Assembly: GCA_016808115.1 (NCBI GenBank)
Contig: JAEQBH010005097.1
Span: 496,001-560,000, forward strand
Source: Tetrastigma voinierianum
Taxonomy: Eukaryota; Streptophyta; Magnoliopsida; Vitales; Vitaceae
Length of the DNA: 64,000 nucleotides
Direction: 5' to 3'
The translations under genes and the position numbers were made by a program. Under the pieces are notes generated by a model, which ran no database searches, had not been told where the DNA came from, and worked only from the letters and a program-made list of their open reading frames with translations. This document shows positions 11,820 through 22,748 of the stretch, one piece after another (position 1 is the stretch's first letter; every line of letters starts with the position of its first letter).

Positions 11820-12970
11820 GTTGATGGATGATCATAAGCTAAAGGTATTCTTAGTTAGAAGACAAGGTCTAATCATGGTTCAAGTGGTTCTCAATCCCCA
11901 TTGCAAACGTATTCTTGATCTTGAATACGTAGTTCGGCCCTTCTGAAAGCAAATGGCTATCGATGGTAGATCCTATGTGGCGTAAGACCGTGGAAGGTGA
12001 AGGTGATGAGAAGTTTTGACAGGAGCTGTGCCACCTAGCCAAGTTCGGAATTACTTAAGGCGCAAAGAAGCCCACAAAAACGAGCATTCGAGAGAATATG
12101 ATTATGGAGGAAGGTATGAAGATCGATCTGTGATGATGATTACTATAAGGAAGCATGTGATGAAAGTTCAGTTCGATCAAGAAGTTTGATATTGAATTTG
12201 AAGGAAGAATGCATGCGATGACTTCTTGGATTGGCTTATCTGGATTGAGCGTGTCTTTGAATATTGTGATCCCCCCGTGGCAAGGTGAAGTTGAGTGGCT
12301 ATCAAAGAATCACTATGAGAATGCTTCTTTTTGGTGGGAAAATTTAAAGAGGTAGCAGTCGGAAGATGACAAGAAGATTGAAAGAGTGGGAAAAGATGAA
12401 GAAAGAACTAAAAGGAAGTATCTTTCCCTTCCCACTTGTCGCGAATATCTTCCTCAAAATTCAAAATTCCCAGACAATGGGTCTCTGATGTGGAGAGTAT
12501 TCGGGCGAGTTTGAAAGAATTTAATGATCGAAGAGACTTGCAAGAGTGGAATGATCCGTAGCACGTACCTTGCTAGTTTGAGGTTCGAAATTTCTAAAAG
12601 CTATTGATTGCAGCCATATAACACTCTTCAAGATGTGATAAAGCATAAAAGTTGAGGAGCTGTAAACAAGTATGGGGTTTTACTGGAGTGGATTAAGATG
12701 GATTTATAAAGTGACTCAAGGGTCTGGTAGTGCTAAAACCGCCACACTTAAACCTCAAGTAAAAGGTGAAGTGCACAAAAGCCCATGACAAAGTGCACCT
12801 CTAAGTCAAAAAAGCGATGCTTTAAATGCAGTTTGGGCATATAGCTTCTGAATGTCCTAGCAAGCAGTGGTTGCCCTAGTTGAAGAATATGAAGTGAGGA
12901 AGAGACGTCGAGAAGCTGATCGAATCGTATGAAGATAAGGATGAAACTACTATGCCCGACCATGGGACTT
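11820..12970 (+). pseudogene. gag region of Gypsy element (broken)
   Basis: This occupies the gag position between primer-binding site and protease. No long frame is open. Near 12812-12862 a CX2CX4HX4C zinc knuckle can be read (CFKC, then FGH and SEC after a one-base shift), followed by basic sequence. This is the nucleocapsid signature. Several frame changes are needed to follow the protein, so it cannot be functional as written. Confidence 0.6.
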
Positions 12971-13083
12971 CCTTAGTTGTTCAAAAGGAGTCTTAAGATA
13001 GGGGCAAATCAAGCAAGGAGGAGAATTGGTCATGGGTCCAATGCCTTTCACAATAAAAGTGCACATCTAAGGACAGGGTTTGT

Positions 13084-13560
13084 TTGGTTATTATTGATAG
13101 TGGGAGCTTCGAGAATTGTTTTTCCTTGGAGATGGTGCAAAAGCTTGATTTGAAGATGGATCCACATCCGAAACCCTATAAACTTTGTTGGCTTCAAGAG
13201 GGTAGTAATATCAAGGTAAAGCATAGGTGCCTCATTTCTTTACAATGGAAAGCACTACCAGACAAGGTATGGTGTGATGTTGTTCAATGGATGTTTGTCA
13301 CTCTGCTACTTGGGGAGGCCATGGCAATATGATAGAAGGTCATTTATGATGGCTTCAAGAACACTTTTACACATTCCGCAAGGACGGGCACACAAAATTG
13401 GCCTTAGCACCGTTGAAACCCAAGTAATTGCTCCAAATTCTCCAAACCAAGAGATGCACTTCTTGTTGTCAAAACCGAGTTGGAGAAAGAAACAGAGTTG
13501 GTTCGTATGTGATGGCCTTGGTTGCTATTGGAAGAAACCAAAGTGAAGGAGATCCCAAAG
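13084..13560 (+). pseudogene. Retroviral-type aspartic protease domain, Gypsy
   Basis: An 82-residue frame opens with IIDSGSFENCFS, containing the active-site triad D-S-G of the retropepsin fold. It continues with HPKPYKL and then a DVVQWMFVTLLLG segment matching the second hydrophobic strand typical of Gypsy proteases. The sequence then shifts to the next frame (13274-13546), where GRPWQYDRR follows as expected. It would mature the polyprotein of the surrounding element. The frameshift near 13300 breaks it. Confidence 0.75.
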
Positions 13561-13679
13561 AAGTAAAATAATTCAATAATTGAGGATGTAGTACCTAAGG
13601 AGATATCCCACACGGGGTTCCCTATGAGAAATATTCAACACTGCACTGCACTGTGCTCCTCTTTTGCCCAATAAAACCG

Positions 13680-14300
13680 GCCTATAGGATGAGTTCTAAA
13701 GAACATGAAGAGCTTACAAGGCAAGTTGGGATGAGTTGCCCGAACAAAGGGCTTATTCGGAGTAAGAGCCCTTTGCGGCGGTTCCCGCCCTCCTAGTACC
13801 AAAGAAGGATGGATTCGAGGATGTGTGTTGATAGTGTGACGTAGCCAACAAGATTACTATTGAATATCGATTTCCATTCCAGACTCGATGATTTGCTGGA
13901 TCAACTCTATGGTGCGTCCATATTTTCGAAGATTGATTTGAGGAGTGGATACCATCAAATTCATATGAGGGAAGGAGACGAATGGAAGATGGCCTTTAAA
14001 ACTCGAGATGGACTCATGAAAGATGGTGACATTTGACCATCCAATGCCCCTAAGACTTTTATGAGGCTTATGAACACATCCTTAAGCCACAGCATTGGAA
14101 ATTTTGTGGTGGTATACTTTGATGATATTTTGATCCAGCAAAAATTCACGATACTGGAGCATTTCAGGTAATCGTTTCTCTATTATAAGGAGCAACGATT
14201 ATTTGCCAACTCAAGAAGTGTGACTTATGCCATATAATCATATTTCTTGGTTGTTACTAAAGATGGAATTGAGATGGACCGGCAGATAGGCGATTACGAA
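13680..14300 (+). pseudogene. Reverse transcriptase domain, Gypsy (broken)
   Basis: The order of motifs is that of Ty3/Gypsy RT: a stretch reading as KITIEYRFPF, then SKIDLRSGYHQI in pieces near 13930-13970, then WKMAFKTRDG, and the catalytic YFDD box at 14115-14126 followed by ILI. Several indels and stops separate these blocks. It would copy the element RNA into DNA. It is not functional as written. Confidence 0.8.
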
Positions 14301-14559
14301 TTAATAACTCCTAGTTCGATCCATGATGTGAGAAGTTTTCATGGGCTAGTCTCTTTTATAAGAGATTTATTCATGGATTTAGCTCTATCATGGCTCCCGT
14401 GAATCGAATTCTTAAAGGGAGACAAATTCAAGTGGACTAGTGCTGTCAAGAAAGCTTCGAGTTGGATTAAGAAGAAAGTAACCGAAGCCCCCATGTTTGG
14501 TTTTACCCGATTTCAACAAAGTCTTCAAGTGTAGTGTGATGCATCTCAAGTTGATTGGT

Positions 14560-14900
14560 GTCAGCCCTTAGTCAAGAAATAAGACCCATCGCTCTTTAGT
14601 GAGAAGTTACTAAATGAAGCAAAAAAGAAGTACTCCACCTATGACAAGGAGTTCTATGCTATCTATGTGAGCTTTATTTCATCGAGTCAATACTGCTTTA
14701 TAAGACATTTGTGCTTTCTCGCATCATGAAGCACTAAAATTCATCAACCACCAAAGACAAGTTGAATCACATACATGATGGGAATTACTGTTGCATAACT
14801 TCACAATCAGCACAAAGGTGAATTATAATGTTGTTGCGGATGCCTGGTAGGAGAGATTCTAACTTCCATGTAAGTCCAAGTAGTCGGATTCATGCTGAAG
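14560..14900 (+). pseudogene. RNase H domain of Gypsy element
   Basis: The segment YSTYDKEFYAI (about 14635-14667) followed by a degraded H-x-E-A-L-K-F-I-N-H-Q block (14728-14756) marks the RNase H/RT tether of Ty3/Gypsy polymerases. Frames shift repeatedly between the blocks. Confidence 0.65.
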
Positions 14901-14989
14901 AACTATAACAGGAGGATGCCGATTTTGGTGAAATTGAAGGTATGCGCCGACAAGCCTTCAAGGGTTTTGTATGATGGACGGTTTTCTCT

Positions 14990-16080
14990 TTAAAGGAAAC
15001 ACTCTATGCTTCCCATCTTGTTCCTCGAGATTGAGTATTTTGGATGAGTTGCACAGGAACGTTAGGAAGACACTTTGGTGAAGCAAAACCTTAGCTATAG
15101 TGAAGGTAAACCTCGCCTAAAAGACATTGCTAGGATTTTGTCAAAAAGTGTGTTGTGTGCATGATGATAAACTCATGGAAACAATGCGGGACTATATACA
15201 CCATTGCCAATTCCAAATATGCCATGGGAGGAGGTGAGCTCGATTTTGCTTGGGATTACCCAGGAACACAAAGAAACAGCATCGATTCTCGTGGTCTGAC
15301 AAGTTTTCTGCAAAGATGGCCTACTTGAGATCACGCAACAAGTCTAATGATACCGCGCTTCGCCTCGACTTGGTACTCAAAGAGATTGTGCTGCCTACAT
15401 AGTGATTCCTCAGACTATGGTTTCTCAGATCGAGACCTGGTTTCTTAGTCACTTTCGGAGAACTCTACGGAGGAAACTCGACTTCTTTAATGCTCCAAGA
15501 CTTTTATCACCCTCGTGACCGATGGTCAAATCAAGCACTATTAGCTGGGAAATTTGCTAAGGAGCTATGGGAAAAGAACGTGAAACAATGGGATTTCCAC
15601 CCAAATTGAGTTTGCCTATAACAGTCCATGCATAGAACTCCGTCGGGGAAAGTCCATTTGAGGTAGTCTATGGACTACAATCGATTGGACCTATGGAATT
15701 AGCACCCCATCCGACTATTCAACAATTTAGTGGAGATGCTGAAGTTAGAGCCAAAGAGATTAAGAAGTTGCATGAAGAAGTTCGCTTGAAGATTGAGAAG
15801 AAGAATGCCAAATATGTGGAACAAGCAAATAGACGCTGAAAGTATGTTGAGTTTGAGTTTGGTGAATTGGTTTGGGTACACCTTCGCAAGGATAGGTTTC
15901 TACTAGGAAAGTTTGGAAAGCTCAAGCCAAGGGTAGATGGCCCTTTCAAGATTATAGAGAAAATTAAAAGAATGCCTACAAGTTAAAAATACGCTTGCTG
16001 GACTAATATGAAATATCTCCAATGTTCAATGTCACGACTTCGAGGGCTTATCACTAGTGAAGACTTGAGGGCAAGTCTTT
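14990..16080 (+). pseudogene. Integrase domain, chromovirus-like Gypsy (broken)
   Basis: Fragments follow the order of a plant chromovirus integrase: a degraded H2C2 zinc region (about 15050-15170), core pieces ending in QIEFAYN (15602-15622), a KSPFEVVYGL-like stretch near 15650, then KKLHEEVRLKIEKKNAKYVEQAN (in pieces) and VWVHLRKDRF, and the DGPFKII module near 15935. The tail runs directly into the polypurine tract. The wording resembles Reina/CRM-type chromoviruses. No chromodomain could be read. Multiple stops and indels are present. Confidence 0.75.
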
Positions 16081-16089
16081 TTTTTTCCC

Positions 16090-16101
16090 AATATGGGGGA
16101 T
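16090..16101 (+). other. Polypurine tract of Gypsy element
   Basis: AATATGGGGGAT abuts the 3' LTR start, the usual position for priming of plus-strand DNA. Confidence 0.7.
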
Positions 16102-17033
16102 TGATGTAGAGCTTCTATAAACACACCAAACATTGGGAATTAACCCTAATTATTGAAGAATTGGACTGGGAGGTCAAGACTATTGAATACATGTGAAAAC
16201 CCGGGACCTCGTCAGTCTCGGAATGCAAAAAAAAAAAAAAAAAAAAAACATGGTCAGACTTGGACAAACCCCTGATGTATAGCCGCCATATTGATTTTAG
16301 AAAGATTTACCGCAGGATCTTCTGGAGGATTTGTTTTATGATTCTGTTGTATTTCTTTTTTGTAAAGATTTGCCTAATATTTTATTTCATCCCTTTAAGA
16401 AGATTGCTTTATTTATTTTTTCTTTTAGGAGTTGCTTTTGTAATTTAAGTTTTTTTTCCTAGTTAAGTGAAGTTGCTTTTATTTGATTTAGAAAGTAAGA
16501 GACTATATATACCCCTACGTAGTCTTTAAGTGGCGCTCAAGCCATTAACATTTTCATTTCTTTTAAGAATTCTTGTTCTTTATCTCGTGGATTCCTCGGG
16601 GACGAAGTTCGGGTTTCTCATACCTAGGTGGATTCTCGCGGTGTTTTCTTTGTCTCCAGCTTTTATCAATCACCCCGTCCATACAGACTGTAGCGCCTTC
16701 ACCCACATTCATCTTGTGTGGATCGTTTCATTAACCCGTAAGTAGCCACTCTTAGTAAACTCTACTCTCTCACCATCTCATATTCTCTTTTAAACTTTTC
16801 ATAACCAATTTTTTCTGAACATCTACCCAAACTTTCCATATCTTGTTCCATACTACTAAACATCTTTAAATACCATTTTTTCCCTTATATACCACAAATA
16901 CACATTCCCTAACTTCGAAAATATCATAAACTCGCTCCATAACCTCGTTTTTGGCCCTAGAAAACTACTCCTAAACCCATATTTTGATCCGACCAAACTT
17001 CTAGATCATCCATCACGTCCCAACCTTGCATCA
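16102..17033 (+). mobile_element. 3' LTR of decayed Gypsy element
   Basis: Starts TGATGTAGAGC, ends CTTGCATCA, pairs with 10855-11798. TATA box TATATATA at 16504-16511. It differs from the 5' LTR by many small indels, for example a long A-run at about 16228-16248 where the 5' LTR has only six As. Confidence 0.85.
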
Positions 17034-17335
17034 ACAAAGGGTGGGCTTATTCAAATAAACATTTTGAGTAGATATGGAGCCCCAAGGACAATCATTAGTG
17101 ATGAGGGAAGTCATTTTGCCAATAAGTTGTTTGCAAAACCCATGAGTAGATATGAAGTCAAATATGTTAAGGGAATAACTTATCATCCTCCATAAAATGG
17201 GTAAGCAAAAATTTCCAATAGGGAGATAAAGAATATTCTGGAAAAAATAGTAAACACAAGCAGCTAGTGCAACCATGGTGCATTGTGAGCTTACAAGACT
17301 GTTTATAAGTCCAAACACTAACATTCTACCATGCA
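17034..17335 (+). pseudogene. Integrase fragment, Athila/Tat-like (right part)
   Basis: Resumes the integrase core interrupted at 10854: ILSRYGAPRTIISDEGSHF (17062-17118) carries the second catalytic Asp in ISD-E-G, then TYHPP-NG-A and ISNREIKNILEK (17206-17241). Two in-frame stops lie in the HPQTNGQAE-equivalent motif. The protein fades at about 17335, where the F-box gene's 3' side begins on the other strand. Confidence 0.8.
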
Positions 17336-17368
17336 AAAGAGCGTGTGGAACACTCTCCTCTTCTACAA

Positions 17369-18674
17369 CTAACCGATGCCACTTCTTTCTCCTTGTTCAT
17401 TGAACAAAATCCTCTTCTTTCCTTGTTCATTGAACAGGATCCGACTACCACCGTCTCCACAATAAGGAGACACTAAGGTCTCTACATATAAACTCACTTC
17501 TTTCCTGTAATACTCTGCCTTTTCGTAACTTGTGATGTTCTTCCATGTGCTATTTTTAGGATCACATAGCACCAACTTCTTATCATGAGCCACCAAAAAG
17601 AGGCCATTCTCCAAAAAACGCAACACAACGGGTAAACTTCCATTCAAATCTTCTCCAACATTGTACGGTAAACAGGTTACCTTTTTCCAGGACTCCTTGA
17701 TACCATATTCTTCCATCACCCACATCTCAAGACAAGATAAAGATTCGCCATACGCTGAATAAACACCACCCACGTACAGGCACCCTCCTAAACCATCAAT
17801 TAATATATCTTTTTGACACGGCAATCTGACCCCAGAAACTTCTCCTCTCTTGTACTGAAAGCAGCAATCACTAATCCACGTTCGTGTTTATACGAATCAG
17901 CTATCCAATGGATATTCCCATTAAAGTACATCGCCGGCCCATACATGATTAAGCTTGCATGGGTCTCCTCAATTGTTCTCCACTCGTTGGATTTCAGCGA
18001 GAAAACATCGACAAGGGTTGTTTTAATAGCTTGTAAGGTGAGAATCCTGACAATCTTGTAGTCATCAGCATCAGAATCGTACAAAAAACAAAACAAATAG
18101 TTCACGTGACCACCAAAACTAGGGTTTGGTATATGGTTGCGCTGTCTCGTCGATGGGTTCCAAAGCATGAGTTCTCTAGAGGGCCTGAAGAAATGATGAC
18201 TATGAAAGCGATAATCGATACACAACAACCCATGACAAGAATCCAGAATTGTTACAACGTTTTCATTTCGGAGACCCAAGAGAGATTCAAGATCCAAATG
18301 CACCGCTAAATCATCATCATTCTGCGAAGGGTCGTCCTTGAGCGTGGATAAATTCAGTCCGTTCAGGAGTTCTGTTGACGGCGCAGGTGGGTTTTAACGA
18401 ACCGTGGATGGGAGATTAAGGTGCGCAAGGCTTTACATACGCATCTCAACTGTAACAGAGATTTCACGGATAGTCTCGACAGAATTTCCACAATGATCTC
18501 TTCTGGCAGGTTCATCATCGATCTCTCCGATTCACTGCACTCTGCCGGTGGCCTAACGGAGGAAGGCGGAGTAAATGGTTGTATTGAGCGGCTCCGACGG
18601 CGGTTCCGGCTGCGCCTTGTTACTTTATGAGAATGAGATAACATTTTGATAGGGCGAGAATGGAAAATTATCAA
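17369..18674 (-). pseudogene. F-box protein with F-box-associated (FBA) domain, two frameshifts
   Basis: F-box proteins are substrate receptors of SCF ubiquitin ligases. The first frame (18674-18363) has an Arg/Ser-rich leader and then the F-box, with LPEEIIVEILSRLSVKSLLQL and an RCVCKAL core. The second (18303-17800, extendable upstream to about 18370 in the same frame) has the FBA-type segments SCHGLLCI, LWNPSTRQ, DDYKIVRI and VFSLKSNEWR. The third (17824-17369) continues with GGCLYVGG and the C-terminal half. One-base shifts near 18370 and 17820 separate them; otherwise the roughly 420-residue length and domain order fit the CPR1-like plant family. The likely start is Met at 18674 or 18644. 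The C-terminus has an in-frame 10-residue duplication (RILFNEQGKK/ER). It is either a young pseudogene or an intact gene with consensus errors. Confidence 0.85.
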
Positions 18675-18679
18675 AATAG

Positions 18680-19570
18680 TCGTCCCGCTTTATACGCCTT
18701 CCAAACGTTGCAAAAAGTAGAAAAAGTCAAAGTTTATCACAGGGGTTGATTGTCTTGCTTGAAACCGTTTTTGTATTTTCTGAAAACTGTTGTTATTCTC
18801 TCCATTTAATATTCTGTTTTTTTTTTACGTGTTTTTAACAAATAAAAAAAAACTTGGACCCAAAGTGTTTTCCTTGTTCTTTTTTTTTTCTCCTTTTTTC
18901 AGAAAAAAAAAACAAATTTTAAAATTTAAAACAGACACGCCCATTTTTCTGTTAATCACTTTTAATTAAGTAAATCCTTATATATCTTTCTACTAGATAA
19001 ATCCTTAATTTTTGTAGATATTTACTTTCTAAAAATTATGAGCGGTACCAAGATTGTTTCTTATTTTATTTTACCTTTTTAAAAGTAAACAAAATAAATC
19101 AATTCAAACTTTTGAAAACCAAAATTCTACCATAAAGAATACATGTGAAAAATATGAACTAATAAATCTGGGCGTAAAATAAGCGTTAAAAGGAAACAAA
19201 GAGAAGAAGAAGAGGAAAATGAATTAAAAAAAGAAAAAAAGAGAGAGATAGAGAGAAACGAGCTGGAGTATGATTAAGTCACTTGTGCTATTGCTTTTCG
19301 AATTTAACGCCGAAAGCTTATCCACCTTTCAAAGATTGTCGCTTGCTTTTTAAAATTTTCGCGACTTATCAATAAATTTTAAAAAGTTCGAATAGAAAAA
19401 GTGAAATATTTGGCTTTTTCTATTCAAGCTCATTTTCTACAAAAATGTTAAAAACTCAATCATCATTCAATAAAAGGGTTGTTTCAAGAATATACATTAC
19501 TGCGACGACAATCTGAGGCTTGATTTACATGGTCTGATCCCCAACCCTACTGCTTATTTTTCAATTCCCA
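18680..19570. other. AT-rich DNA upstream of the F-box gene
   Basis: This contains poly-T/poly-A runs (about 18820-18915) and a purine-rich stretch (19195-19260). It is the promoter side of the F-box gene. I see no ORF with family resemblance and no clear TATA box at a fixed distance. Confidence 0.5.
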
Positions 19571-19589
19571 AACTTATCTCATTTAAAAA

Positions 19590-20310
19590 ATTAAATAGGG
19601 CGGGGCGGAGATGGGAAAATTCTCAAACTCGCCCCGTTTACATTTTATTTTTGTTTTTATTTTTAAATTTAATTTTTTATATTTGCTTTTTTATTTTTAT
19701 TATATTAAAATTAATATTTTTCATAAAAATAAAAATATTATGAATTTTTATAAATTATTTATTAAAAAACACTATAATAATTATTATTATTTATATTAAA
19801 GTATAAAAATAAAATAATAAAAAATATTTTTAAAATATAATCAGGGCGGGGCTTATTATTATTATTTTTGATATATAGTTCATATTGCTTCATCTCGTAT
19901 CCTCAGCCAAGTCATTCGAAATCAAAAAATCTCATCCTTCGAGTCATCGCAGAACTTATCATCCAAAAAAATCGAAAAATCTGTCATTCCCTGCACTGAC
20001 GAAACTTTTTGGGTCACTAGATTGCGATACGAATTTAACTACAAGAAATTGCTAAGACTCGAGATTCAGAGAATTTTCTAAACTTCCCTGAACTCTTATG
20101 GTAATTTATTATTTTTATTAACATTTTACCATTTTTGAAAATTTCTAATTTTCTCGGGTTTTATAGAGAGTAACAATACCTGAACCCGTATTGAATTTGA
20201 GAAAATAAACTCAAACCCATTAAAACCCCGATTAAAATTAAATTAAACATGTTTCATTAAGAGCGAGGCGGGATAGGAACCTAAAATAATCTGTTCCGTT
20301 GTCATCCCTA
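19590..20310. repeat. AT-rich segment bounded by GGGCGGGGC motifs
   Basis: GGGCGGGGCGG at 19597 and CTCGCCCCG near 19627 are followed by extreme A/T sequence. A further GGGCGGGGC lies near 19845, and a GAGGCGGGATAGG...CATCCCTAC end near 20263-20310. Such motifs recur in dispersed plant repeats of uncertain class. No terminal inverted repeat or target duplication could be defined. Confidence 0.3.
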
Positions 20311-21066
20311 CTCACTACCTAATGTTAAAAAACAAACAACTTAATACTTACGACCAAGACTATTCAAGATTAAGCTCAAAAAAGTTCTATTCAAATAAGT
20401 ATAAAAACAAAGCAACCTAATTGCTTTCCTTAGATGTGTGGTGGAGATGAAACCAAAATGGGATAGTGCATATTTACCCTAAAAAAACCTAGCAATGAAA
20501 TAAATGAATAAATAAAAATTAGGTAAAAATGAAAATAAAAAAACTAATAACCAATAAATAAATAAGAATGAGAATGAGAATGAGAATAAACCATTATCTT
20601 CTTCCAAGAGTATCTCTTCTCCTCTTCAAACTATAGTTCCTTCTATTCTTTCTTTTCATCCCCATTAGAAATGAGGGGTGATTTTTTTGCCTTCCTTGGC
20701 CTAAAATTACCCTCCAATTATTCGTATACTCAAATATGGATTTTCTCTCTGAATAAAGTGGTTTCTTCCACCCGATCTGAGTTTTCATTTAATTTTACTT
20801 TGTTTTTGTGTTTTTGTCGCCGACTTATTATGGAAATTTAGACGGCATAGTTGTTTCGATCAAAGAAGTCAAATCAAATCTCTATTTATCAATGATCTGG
20901 AATCTTAGGTATTTTAGACATCTTAGAATTACCAATTGTATAGGCCTTGAGCTGTTTATTCTTGCTATCATCCTCTAATATTTTTAACACTTTGGTTTCT
21001 ATGTGAGTTCGTGCACACATTGAAAGTGTCTTTAAGTCAAACCACACCCAAACTAATCCTCATATA
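20311..21066. other. AT-rich intergenic DNA, nothing recognised
   Basis: The 64-codon minus frame at 20594-20788 is Lys/Arg-rich without family resemblance. No other signal seen. Confidence 0.4.
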
Positions 21067-21165
21067 CTACAAAAAAAGTTAAATAGTAACCATAAAAAGT
21101 GGTCGAAACTTAGTGACCACCTATCGACCACTATGCAACCACAAAAGACAAAACATAAGATCATT
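21067..21165 (+). mobile_element. Possible CACTA-type terminus
   Basis: TACTACAAAAAAAG is followed by subterminal GTGGTCG/GACCAC motifs in both orientations (GTGGTCGAAA, GTGACCACC, CGACCACTA). This layout is typical of CACTA element ends, which usually begin CACTACAA. No matching opposite end was found, so this is a fragment at best. Confidence 0.4.
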
Positions 21166-21169
21166 CACA

Positions 21170-22290
21170 TGTGTTGTCTCTTGGATTCTGAAACTCCAAA
21201 CTACTCCGGCATGAACCCGGGCAAAGAAGAACCCGCAAAACAAACAATGCACCGGTGGCAGGTCGCCCGCCTCCGATGCTTAAGCCGACAGGAAATGTAA
21301 ATATCTTCTCGTTTATCAAGAGAGTATTTTATATACCTTCAAGGCGATTCCTTCCTTATTTATGGCTATGAGGATGATCCACTTTTTATTGAAAGAGCGA
21401 TTGGTTTCCGAAATGCATGAGAGGCGCTTCATTCTCATGCTGCCACTGCTTTTCCTTTTGGATAGTCAAGTCATCCAAATCTTCTGCCTCAAGAATCGCT
21501 AGATCATCTTAAGGACGGTTACTTACCTAAACCCCCTAGATCATCCATCATGGTCCCGTCTTTGCATCAAAAACTAAAACACAACCCCTTCAATAAAGAA
21601 TCTTAATGTTGACCCAAGTTTCAACCCAAGCCCACTAACTCCATGTCATCTCCCAGCATGGGGAGAATTTGCATGAGACATGCCACCCCTGTTCTTGTGA
21701 CACTTCTTCCTGAGGCACAAGAAGAAAGTGTGGAAGAAGGTGAGGGGTGAAGGAGACACATGTTACATAATCACCGTAAGTGTGAACATTTGAATCAATT
21801 GCTGAAAGAAGAAAATCCTTTGGAGATTTACGGATGATATGTGTTCCGGAGGAGAGCGCTCTTGTTTGAGCTCGTCCGTTTTCCCATTTTAATCTTGCAT
21901 AATCTTCACACATTTGAATAGTTTCTTTTCTGGAATTTGTTTTCTTAAGAAATCTTGGTAAAAGGACATAACATAACCAGAATGAAGACATAGAAACATA
22001 GGCTGTAGGAAAAATACCATCAAAATCCAAACATAAAAATAAAAGATAAAAGTTATTCCCAAATGATATAATACTTTTTTTTTTCTTTCTTTTCGGTTTA
22101 TTTTTTTCCCCCGTATTATTAACCAAGTAAAACGCATCATTAAAAAAAAAAATCCAATTTCAGGATTTTTCATTATTTTGAAGCAGATAAAAGGAAAAAC
22201 CACAGTCCAAGTAAAAAAAAAAAATCAACGGCCAGTGTGAATTTACAGAAAGCAAAAGAATAGAAATCTCAGTATCAAAGTTCCACCACT
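21170..22290. other. Intergenic DNA, nothing firmly recognised
   Basis: The minus frames 21635-22126 and 21889-22203 overlap each other and lack family resemblance. The sequence near 21530-21570 (CTAGATCATCCATCA...GTCCC..CTTTGCATCAA) matches the last 30 bp of the Gypsy LTR at 10855/16102, so a further decayed LTR copy probably ends near 21571. Confidence 0.4.
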
Positions 22291-22370
22291 TTTTCACGAA
22301 CGAAGCGAATGGTTAGGGTTTTGGAAGAAGAAAGGTTTGAAATCAAGAGGAAAAATAAAAATAAAAAACC

Positions 22371-22518
22371 GTCTCAGGGATTGTATCGATAGCTTGTTTA
22401 ATGAAGTTGAAACTAAGTCGTCGACGAGCTTTGTCGTGGAAGAGTAGTCGAGCTGCACTTCCTTGAAAAGCTCCCGTACTTTCAAGTCCATCGGTTCCAT
22501 AATCGTATCAGAATCCAT
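22371..22518 (-). pseudogene. First exon of an Nrap/NOL6-like nucleolar protein gene
   Basis: The start codon at 22516-22518 opens MDSDTIMEPMDLKVRELFKE, then VQLDYS and TKLVDD. The next frame continues IKQAIDTIPE before a possible GT donor at about 22371. This matches the conserved N-terminus of plant Nrap proteins (NOL6 family, 40S pre-rRNA processing in the nucleolus) as I remember them. A small indel near 22420 is needed to follow it. Downstream (lower coordinates) no further Nrap exon is visible, so only this exon and its upstream side remain. Confidence 0.55.
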
Positions 22519-22748
22519 TTCTCTGCTACTTTCCAACTTCCAAGTCTCCAAACAGATTTAGCGGCTTAAACCCTCTGACGAAGGGGAGAGTCTCTTAGGG
22601 CTTTCTCAAAGGCCACGAATGGGGCCCGGCCTCCCTCTCACTATTGTGACACCTTTTTCAGGCCCACTATGATCCACTTTTAGTAGGGTAGCGTAGTCCA
22701 TTTATATCTTGCATGAGCCCATGAGCCCATATGTAAACTGAAAACATT

